Positions 56,186 to 64,000 of a DNA stretch of 64,000 nt are shown here, piece after piece. Origin of the DNA: Pararhizobium qamdonense (GTDB lineage Bacteria; Pseudomonadota; Alphaproteobacteria; Rhizobiales; Rhizobiaceae). The position numbers and the translations under genes are program-made. Each line of letters starts with the position of its first letter. The first letter of the stretch is position 1. The stretch lies in NCBI RefSeq assembly GCF_029277445.1, contig NZ_CP119566.1, forward strand, positions 3,722,001 to 3,786,000, written 5' to 3'. The notes beneath the pieces were generated by a model. It was not told where the DNA came from. It saw only the letters and a list, made by a program, of their open reading frames with translations, and did not search any database.

Positions 56186-57448
56186 ATGTCCCAACAGCCT
56201 GATCCCGCCCCCGCGCTGCCCACCCATCATGCCAGCGCGATGCGCGGGCGCGACCCGCATGAGCATCACCGGGTGGCGACGCCGCTGGAGCTGCTGTTCG
56301 ACCTGACCTTCGTCATCGCCTTCGGCGTTGCCGGATCGCAGCTCGCGCATCTCCTGGCCGAGGGGCATTATGCCGCCGGACTTGCAGGCTTCGGTTTTGC
56401 GATGTTTGCCGTCTGCTGGGCCTGGGTGAATTTCTCCTGGTTTGCCTCCGCCTTCGACACCGACGACTGGATCTACCGGCTGACAACGATGGTGCAGATG
56501 GCCGGGGTGCTGATCCTGTCGCTTGGACTGCCGCAGATGTACGAATCGATCGACAAGGGCGCCCATGTCGATAATGGCATCATGGTTCTCGGCTATGTCG
56601 TCATGCGGGTGGCGATGATTTTCCAGTGGTTGCGGGCCGCCCGCCACGCGCCGCGCTGCCGTCCTGCCTGCCTTTCCTATGTCACGGCGATCTCGATCGC
56701 GCAGATCGGCTGGATCGCGCTGATTTTCATCGACATGCCGCTATTGCCGACCTTCATCTGTGTCGTTCTTTTGACGCTGATCGAACTGCTCGGCCCGGTC
56801 GTTGCCGAGCGCAAGAATGGCGGCACGCCCTGGCATGCGCATCATATCGCCGAGCGCTACGGGCTGCTGGCGATCATCACGCTGGGCGAAGGCGTCGTCG
56901 GAACCGTGGCCTCGATTTCGGCCATCGTCGGCGAGCAGGGCTGGAGCCTCGACGCCATCCTGATCTGCGTTGCCGGCACCGGGCTTACCTTTGGCATGTG
57001 GTGGCTGTATTTCCTGTTGCCGTCGGCTGAGATCCTGCACCACTTCCGCAACCGCGCCTTCCTCTGGGGCTATGGCCATATGCTGATCTTCGCGTCGATC
57101 GCCGCCACCGGCGCCGGCCTGCATGTGGCGGCCTATTATATCGAGCACAAGGCGCATATCAGCGCCGCTGCCGCCGTCTCGACCGTGGCCATCCCCGTCG
57201 GCATCTACATGCTGCTGATCTTTGCCCATTACGTCTATCTTCTGCAGCGGATGGAAGCGTTCTATCTCGGGCTTTTGGCAGGTGCGGCTGTCTTGCTGGT
57301 GCTGCCTGTCCTTGCCGCTGCTGCAGGCGTCAGCATGACCATCTGCCTGGCGCTCCTGATGCTGGCGCCGCTGGTCCCTGTCATCGGCTACGAGGCGAAG
57401 GGGCACCGCTATGGCGATGCGGCGCTCACACGGGCGCTTGGCTCTTAA
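56186..57448 (+). CDS. ltrA: Low-temperature-requirement A (LtrA) family membrane protein
   Basis: 420 residues from the ATG at 56186, with AGGAAAG 7 bases upstream. It has about ten membrane helices. Family signatures: LELLFDLTFVIAFG (residues about 30-43), NFSWFASAFDTDDW, HAHHIAERYGLLAIITLGEG and WWLYF. LtrA proteins were named for a cold-growth phenotype in Listeria; molecular function remains unclear. A shared terminator with convergent guaB follows. Confidence 0.9.
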   Translation: MSQQPDPAPALPTHHASAMRGRDPHEHHRVATPLELLFDLTFVIAFGVAGSQLAHLLAEGHYAAGLAGFGFAMFAVCWAWVNFSWFASAFDTDDWIYRLTTMVQMAGVLILSLGLPQMYESIDKGAHVDNGIMVLGYVVMRVAMIFQWLRAARHAPRCRPACLSYVTAISIAQIGWIALIFIDMPLLPTFICVVLLTLIELLGPVVAERKNGGTPWHAHHIAERYGLLAIITLGEGVVGTVASISAIVGEQGWSLDAILICVAGTGLTFGMWWLYFLLPSAEILHHFRNRAFLWGYGHMLIFASIAATGAGLHVAAYYIEHKAHISAAAAVSTVAIPVGIYMLLIFAHYVYLLQRMEAFYLGLLAGAAVLLVLPVLAAAAGVSMTICLALLMLAPLVPVIGYEAKGHRYGDAALTRALGS

Positions 57449-57459
57449 GGTTGAAAACG

Positions 57460-57491
57460 AAAAGGCGGCGAAGATCGCGCCGCCGCCTTTT
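57460..57491. terminator. Bidirectional terminator between ltrA and guaB
   Basis: AAAAGGCGGCG (57460-57470) and CGCCGCCTTTT (57481-57491) make an 11-bp stem with a 10-base loop. Each strand has an A run before and a T run at the end, so it can stop both ltrA and guaB transcription. Confidence 0.9.
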
Positions 57492-57533
57492 CCAACATCA
57501 AATCCTGGCCATATGCGGCCAAGCGACAATCGC

Positions 57534-59573
<2,040 letters not shown>

Positions 59574-59574
59574 G

Positions 59575-60567
59575 TCAGATTTCGAACTGGTAGGTTTCCG
59601 GTACGAAACGGTAGCCCTGTTCGAACTTCTCGATGAAGCCGACGGACGGGAACGGCATGTGGTAGCCGACAAAGGGCAGCCGATCCGTGGCGACCATGTC
59701 GAAGACCTTTTTGCGCGAGGCCGCAGCCTTGGCCTTGTCCATATCGAACCGCACTTCCCAATCCGGACGCTGCAGCGACAGAACGAAATGATTGGCGCTA
59801 TCGGCAGTCAGCACCAAGCCCTTGCCGTCCGATTCGACCGTAAAGATCATGTGTCCCGGAGAGTGACCAAAGGCTGCCATACCGGTAATACCCGGAACGA
59901 CCTCGCCACCATCGCCGATGAAGGTCATTTTTTCGGCCAGCGGCACGACATTCTTCAAGACGCCCTGGTGCCCGCCTTCGGCCGGCGTTCCGACGCGGGC
60001 CTCGTCCTTCCAGAAATCGAACTCCGTCTGGTTTGCAACATAGCGGGCATTTTTGAAGGCCGGTACGCCGCCCTCCATCAGGCCGCCGATATGATCGCCA
60101 TGCATATGGGTGAGGACAACGATGCTGAGCTGGTCGGGCGTATAACCGGCAGCCGCAATGCCTTCCAGGAGATGCCCGGCGCCCGCCGCGCGGCCACCCT
60201 CGCCCATGCCGGTATCAAACAGGATCACCTCCGAGCCGGTATCGATCAGTGTCGGCGAGAAGCCGTTGACGAATTTGTCGGTGGGCAAAAAGTTCGCGGT
60301 GAGCAGGTCGGCGACCGCCTGCGGTGTCTGGTTGGTGCCAAAGGTTTCCTGCGGTTTTTCCCCGATGCGCAGGCCATCGCTGATGACGGTGACGCCGAAA
60401 CTGCCGATCTTGAAACTGCTGGTTCTGCCTTCCGGTATTTTCATCGTTTCCGCTTTCGGTTCGCTCTGCGCAAAGGCGGCCCGGTTCATCACAAAGGGCG
60501 CCGCCAACGCGCCCGCTGTTGCCGCTCCAAATAAGGCACGGCGGCTCAAGGGAATAGACGTCGTCAT
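59575..60567 (-). CDS. Metallo-beta-lactamase-fold hydrolase with Tat signal
   Basis: 330 residues from the ATG at 60567, with GGAGAACAGC directly upstream. The N-terminus has a twin-arginine signal (PLSRRALFGAATAGALAAPF, cleavage near AFAQ), so it is exported folded. Zinc-binding motif THMHGDHIGG, then AFGHSPGHMIF, Asp in LTADSANH and a C-terminal His in GYHMPFPSVGF. The family includes quorum-quenching lactonases and other hydrolases, and substrate is not evident. Divergent from the MFS gene (129 bases). Confidence 0.9.
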   Translation of the reverse strand: MTTSIPLSRRALFGAATAGALAAPFVMNRAAFAQSEPKAETMKIPEGRTSSFKIGSFGVTVISDGLRIGEKPQETFGTNQTPQAVADLLTANFLPTDKFVNGFSPTLIDTGSEVILFDTGMGEGGRAAGAGHLLEGIAAAGYTPDQLSIVVLTHMHGDHIGGLMEGGVPAFKNARYVANQTEFDFWKDEARVGTPAEGGHQGVLKNVVPLAEKMTFIGDGGEVVPGITGMAAFGHSPGHMIFTVESDGKGLVLTADSANHFVLSLQRPDWEVRFDMDKAKAAASRKKVFDMVATDRLPFVGYHMPFPSVGFIEKFEQGYRFVPETYQFEI

Positions 60568-60696
60568 GCTGTTCTCCATGTTTTGACTGGAAGGCTGGCA
60601 GTGTTCGATTGAATGGCGGTTGCGTCCAATCAACAAGGCGACATCTAGGGTCTTGACAGGAGATGGCCGTAGAACTCACAGGGATGTGATCGCAAA

Positions 60697-62184
60697 GTGA
60701 GCGCTTGGCAGCGACTTTTGCCGCAGAAGTTCTATGTTCCCGACGCTCCGCTTAAGCGCAAGGCCGCTCGCATGAACCGCATCGTTCCGATGATCCTCGC
60801 CGTCGCTCTGTTCATGGAGCAGATGGATTCCACCGTCATTGCCACATCGCTGCCGGCGATCGCCCACGACCTGGGCGTCGGGCCGATCACGCTGAAGCTG
60901 GCGCTGACGTCCTATATGGTGTCGCTGGCAATCTTCATTCCATTAAGCGGCTGGATGGCCGACCGGTTCGGCGCCAAGCGCATTTTTCGCGCTGCCATCC
61001 TCGTCTTCGTCTTCGGCTCGATCCTGTGTGCGGTTGCCGACAGCGTGCTTGCCTTCGTCGTCTCGCGCTTCCTGCAGGGCATGGGCGGAGCGATGATGAC
61101 GCCGGTTGCCCGGCTTGTCCTGGTGCGCTCGACGCAGCGCAGCGAACTGGTCGGCGCCATGGCGCTGCTCACCATTCCCGCCCTGGTCGGCCCGCTGGCA
61201 GGCCCGCCGCTCGGCGGCTTCATCACCACCTATTTCTCCTGGCACTGGATTTTTCTGATCAATGTGCCGGTCGGCATTATCGGCTATATCCTGTCGGGCA
61301 TCTACCTGCCTGAGATCAAGAGCGACGCGCCGCCGCCCAACGACATCAAAGGCTTTTTCCTCAGCGCCATCGCCGCCTCGGGCACGATGTTCGGCCTCTC
61401 GGTGATGAGCCTGCCGGCATTGCCGCCGCAGGTCGGCGCTGCCGCCGTCGTTATCGGCCTTGTCTGCGGCTTCCTCTATGTCCGCCATGCGCGGCGCCAT
61501 CCCGCGCCGCTGCTCGATCTCAACCTGTTCAAGGACAGCGCATTCAGGGCGGCGGCGATTGGCGGCACACTGTTTCGCATCTCGATCGGCGCCGTTCCAT
61601 TCCTGATGCCTCTCATGCTGCAGGTCGGTTTCGGCCTGACGCCGTTCCAGTCCGGCATGATCACCTTCGTTGGGGCGGCCGGCGCATTGACGACGAAGTT
61701 CTTTGCCAAGCGTGTGCTGATCTTTGCCGGGTTTCGCACCACGCTTATCTTTGCCTGCATCACCGGAACGATCCTGACATTTATCAACGGCCTGTTCACG
61801 CCGGCGACACCCACCATCGTGATGATGTTCATCCTGTTGCTGGCCGGCTTTGCCCGCTCGTTCTTCTTCACCAGCGTCAACGCGCTCGCCTTTGCCGATA
61901 TCCCGGATTCGATGGCGAGCAAGGCGACCTCCATGACCGCCGTGCTGCAGCAGATGAGTCTCGCGCTCGGCGTTGCCGTGGCAGGTGCTATCCTTGAGAT
62001 CGAGACGACGCTGACGGGATCGAAACTGGAGCTTGCAGATTTCCAGCTCGCCTTCATGCTGATCTCGGCCATCACGCTGTCTGCGATCATTCCGCTGATC
62101 GGCATGTCGAAGAACGCGGGCTCATCCGTCTCCGGCCACCGCATGCGCGAAGACCCCGAAGCCGAAACGATCAGCGTCAAATAA
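60697..62184 (+). CDS. MFS drug/solute exporter, DHA2 (EmrB/QacA-like)
   Basis: 495 residues from the GTG at 60697; an ATG at 60772 (MNRIVPMILAVALFME) is a possible shorter start, directly before the first helix. Motifs: MEQMDSTVIATSLPAIA (motif D1-like), GWMADRFGAKRIFRAA (motif A), RFLQGMGGAMMTPVARLVL (motif B region) and LTIPALVGPLAGPPLGG (motif C, exporters). 13-14 membrane helices. Drug or solute export is inferred; no TetR-type regulator is next to it. Confidence 0.88.
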   Translation: MSAWQRLLPQKFYVPDAPLKRKAARMNRIVPMILAVALFMEQMDSTVIATSLPAIAHDLGVGPITLKLALTSYMVSLAIFIPLSGWMADRFGAKRIFRAAILVFVFGSILCAVADSVLAFVVSRFLQGMGGAMMTPVARLVLVRSTQRSELVGAMALLTIPALVGPLAGPPLGGFITTYFSWHWIFLINVPVGIIGYILSGIYLPEIKSDAPPPNDIKGFFLSAIAASGTMFGLSVMSLPALPPQVGAAAVVIGLVCGFLYVRHARRHPAPLLDLNLFKDSAFRAAAIGGTLFRISIGAVPFLMPLMLQVGFGLTPFQSGMITFVGAAGALTTKFFAKRVLIFAGFRTTLIFACITGTILTFINGLFTPATPTIVMMFILLLAGFARSFFFTSVNALAFADIPDSMASKATSMTAVLQQMSLALGVAVAGAILEIETTLTGSKLELADFQLAFMLISAITLSAIIPLIGMSKNAGSSVSGHRMREDPEAETISVK

Positions 62185-62195
62185 GGGAAAACACG

Positions 62196-62579
62196 CTATT
62201 GCGGCCGCTCGCAGACCGCGGACAGCTTGTTGCCATCGGGATCGCGGACGAAGGCCGCATAGAAATTTGCGTGAAAAGGCCGTAGCCCGGGCGCACCCTC
62301 GTCAGTGCCGCCATGTGCAAGCGCTGCCGCGTAAAACGCGTCAACCATGGCACGGCTTTGCGCTTCAAGCGCGACCATCGAGCCATTTCCGATCGTCGCG
62401 GCCTTGCGGTTATGCGGCGTAACGACCCACAGGCGGCAGCGGGTATCGCTCTCCCTCGCATAGCCGATCTCAAGGTCATCCTGCCTGCGGCGCGTCAGGC
62501 CAAGCGGCCCCAGTGCTGCATCATAAAACAGCTGCGCCCGCTCAAGATCGTTGCTTCCGAGAGTGACGTAGAGAAGCAT
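62196..62579 (-). CDS. VOC (glyoxalase/bleomycin-resistance-like) family protein
   Basis: 127 residues. Two beta-alpha-beta-beta-beta units: MLLYVTLGSNDLERAQLFYDAAL near the N-terminus and HANFYAAFVRDPDGNKLSAV at the C-terminus. The pattern of a metal-binding His and Glu is incomplete, so it may bind a ligand and not catalyse. Starts three bases after rlmE stops, so it is probably in the ppx-rlmE operon, and its gene is convergent with the MFS gene. Confidence 0.87.
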   Translation of the reverse strand: MLLYVTLGSNDLERAQLFYDAALGPLGLTRRRQDDLEIGYARESDTRCRLWVVTPHNRKAATIGNGSMVALEAQSRAMVDAFYAAALAHGGTDEGAPGLRPFHANFYAAFVRDPDGNKLSAVCERPQ

Positions 62580-62582
62580 GGC

Positions 62583-63362
62583 TCAATCGGCCTCGGCCGT
62601 GTCCCGCTCGTCCACCACTTCGCGCTCGTCGATTTCGGTTTCGCTGTCATAGAGCGAGCGGGCACCGGGCTTACGGCCCTTGAACCCTTTGGCGAGCAGG
62701 AACATTTCGACCGATTCCGCCCGCGAGGCCGCCGGCTTCACATGGATGACCTGCTTGAAATTCTGCTTCAGCAGCGTCAACAGTTCGCGCTCGGCACCGC
62801 CCTGGAATGTCTTGGCGAGGAAATGCCCGCCTTCGCCGAGAACGTCGATGGCGAAATAGGCCGCGACTTCGCAGAGATGCATGGTGCGGATATGGTCGGT
62901 CTGGCGATGGCCGGTCGTCGGCGCCGCCATGTCGGACAAGACGAGGTCAGGCGTGCCGCCCAGCGCCGTCATCAGCTTTTCCGGCGCCGTCGGGTCGAGG
63001 AAGTCCAGTTGCAGGATATGAACGCCTGCCAGCGGGTCAAGCTCGAGAAAATCGATCGCCACCACCTTCGGATCGCTATCGGTCGAGTTCGTCACCTTGG
63101 CGGCGATCTGCGACCAGCTGCCGGGTGCGGCACCCAGATCGATGATGCGCTTGGCGCCGGACAGGATCTTGTGCTTCTCGTCGATCTCCAGGAGCTTGAA
63201 CGCCGCGCGGGCACGATAGCCTTCGAGCTGCGCGCGCTGCACATAGGGATCGTTGATATGCCGCTCGATCCAGCGCCGCGACGACGCCTTCAGCTTGCCC
63301 TTCTTGACCTTCTGGCCAAGCTTGCGCCCGGTGCGGTTTCCGCCGATCGGGGGTTTTGTCAT
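62583..63362 (-). CDS. rlmE: 23S rRNA (uridine2552-2'-O)-methyltransferase RlmE/FtsJ
   Basis: 259 residues. It methylates U2552 in the A-loop of 23S rRNA during 50S assembly. SAM motif [18 protein letters not shown], catalytic Asp in [12 protein letters not shown] and Lys in FLAKTFQGG. An N-terminal basic extension ([19 protein letters not shown]) and a C-terminal acidic tail exceed the E. coli protein (209 residues). Its ATG overlaps the stop of the ppx/gppA gene by 4 bases. Confidence 0.96.
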   Translation of the reverse strand: MTKPPIGGNRTGRKLGQKVKKGKLKASSRRWIERHINDPYVQRAQLEGYRARAAFKLLEIDEKHKILSGAKRIIDLGAAPGSWSQIAAKVTNSTDSDPKVVAIDFLELDPLAGVHILQLDFLDPTAPEKLMTALGGTPDLVLSDMAAPTTGHRQTDHIRTMHLCEVAAYFAIDVLGEGGHFLAKTFQGGAERELLTLLKQNFKQVIHVKPAASRAESVEMFLLAKGFKGRKPGARSLYDSETEIDEREVVDERDTAEAD

Positions 63363-64000
63363 TGGGTGTTTCCTTCGTGGGAACCGTATTGCATGCCGCG
63401 CGGATGGCGGCGGGCGCGTCCGCGCCGCCAGACACCATCATCGGCCATCATATCGGTCAACAGCCCCTCGCGCAGGCCGCGATCGGCAACGCGCATGCGC
63501 TCCGACGGCCAGCGGCGGCGGATGGCTTCGAGAATGGCGCATCCGGCCAGAACCAGATCGGCCCGGTCCGGCCCGATGCAGGGATTGGCGGCGCGCGCGG
63601 TGAAATCCCAGGACAACAGCCGCGCCTGCATCGCCGAAACCTCGTCGTCCGACAGCCAGAGGCCATCGACCTTGCGGCGGTCGTAACGCGGCAGATCAAG
63701 ATGCACGCCAGCCAAGGTCGTCACCGTGCCGGAGGTGCCGATCAAATGAAACCCGTTCTCGTCGCCGGGATTTTCCAGCGTCTGAATGGCCGGGCAATCG
63801 AAATTGGAGAGCATGCCCTGCACCTCGACCACCATCGCCTCGAAGCTTGCCGGCGAGACATCCTGGCCGCCATGACGTTCCGACAGCGTGACGACGCCGA
63901 CCGGCAGCGATGTCCAGTGGGTGATGTGATTGGCAAGCCGGCTCGACCGGTTCTCGCCGATCTTGATGACGGCGATCTCGGAGGAGCCGCCGCCGATATC
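63359..64000 (-). CDS. ppx: Ppx/GppA-family phosphatase, 5' part outside window
   Basis: 214 residues of the C-terminal part are present; the gene enters from the right edge and its start is not in the window. The visible part begins [13 protein letters not shown], the phosphate-binding motif of the actin-like ATPase fold in exopolyphosphatase and pppGpp phosphohydrolases. Then follow [26 protein letters not shown] and [10 protein letters not shown]. It stops at 63359 and overlaps rlmE by 4 bases. Exopolyphosphatase versus guanosine-pentaphosphatase cannot be decided from this part. Confidence 0.9.
   Translation of the reverse strand, partial: DIGGGSSEIAVIKIGENRSSRLANHITHWTSLPVGVVTLSERHGGQDVSPASFEAMVVEVQGMLSNFDCPAIQTLENPGDENGFHLIGTSGTVTTLAGVHLDLPRYDRRKVDGLWLSDDEVSAMQARLLSWDFTARAANPCIGPDRADLVLAGCAILEAIRRRWPSERMRVADRGLREGLLTDMMADDGVWRRGRARRHPRGMQYGSHEGNTQ

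Overview
The window is 64 kb of a GC-rich (roughly 60 %) alphaproteobacterial chromosome. Gene content and protein signatures point to the Rhizobiaceae (Agrobacterium/Allorhizobium/Rhizobium group): a CIRCE-controlled groES-groEL pair, short-form HisG with HisZ, a proteobacterial GshA of about 457 residues, DUF937, DUF3422 and DUF1127 proteins, and several intergenic mosaic repeats of rhizobial style. About 60 genes are closely packed with short gaps and frequent 4-base stop/start overlaps. I see no rRNA, tRNA, CRISPR array, insertion sequence or prophage, so this looks like core chromosome with small accessory insertions.

Layout. 0-8.5 kb: CPA2 cation/proton antiporter, a secreted lipase-like hydrolase, a minus-strand rRNA-modification cluster (RluB/RsuA-type pseudouridine synthase with a very long Arg/Gly-rich tail, rsmD, a patatin-like esterase), divergent tadA, an acetyltransferase and a lipoprotein. 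8.6-18.3 kb: ileS, a HicB/HicA-type toxin-antitoxin pair, an orphan BrnA-like antitoxin, ribF, a HAD hydrolase, chrA, and groES-groEL with a heat-shock-like promoter and CIRCE. 18.8-27.7 kb: two orphan PAS-like proteins flank a ferredoxin-reductase-type flavoprotein, a GST, ParDE and hisG-hisZ-hisS; tag follows. 28-38.8 kb: two tandem L,D-transpeptidases, glcD-glcE-glcF with a divergent LysR regulator and a LysR-box palindrome, DUF6880 and DUF3422 proteins, and a GntR/FCD regulator. 39-48 kb: Nudix hydrolase, Pit phosphate transporter, rsmE, gshA, a GNAT protein, a DUF937 protein, a single-domain response regulator overlapping a 59-residue protein, a structured minus-strand RNA candidate, DUF1127 and a LysR regulator. 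48.4-64 kb: divergent katG/oxyR with an OxyR half-site pair, a Tat-exported dienelactone hydrolase-like protein, a patatin-adc-bdhA operon for ketone-body metabolism, MAPEG and LtrA membrane proteins, guaB, a Tat-exported metallo-beta-lactamase-fold hydrolase, an MFS exporter, a VOC protein, rlmE and a ppx/gppA gene cut by the window end.

How the genes fit together. RluB-type synthase, RsmD, RsmE, RlmE, TadA, IleS and HisS serve translation. HisG-HisZ make up the first step of histidine synthesis. KatG/OxyR, GshA, GST and the ferredoxin-reductase-like flavoprotein relate to redox stress. GlcDEF oxidises glycolate, and patatin-Adc-BdhA would take hydroxybutyrate-type carbon to acetoacetate and then acetone plus CO2. 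The least explained items are the two orphan PAS-like proteins, two structured intergenic RNA candidates (46.0-46.2 kb minus; 59.2-59.4 kb plus), an AT-rich patch inside hisS, and the long RGG-like tail of the pseudouridine synthase. All names rest on motif recognition by eye; no database search was run.
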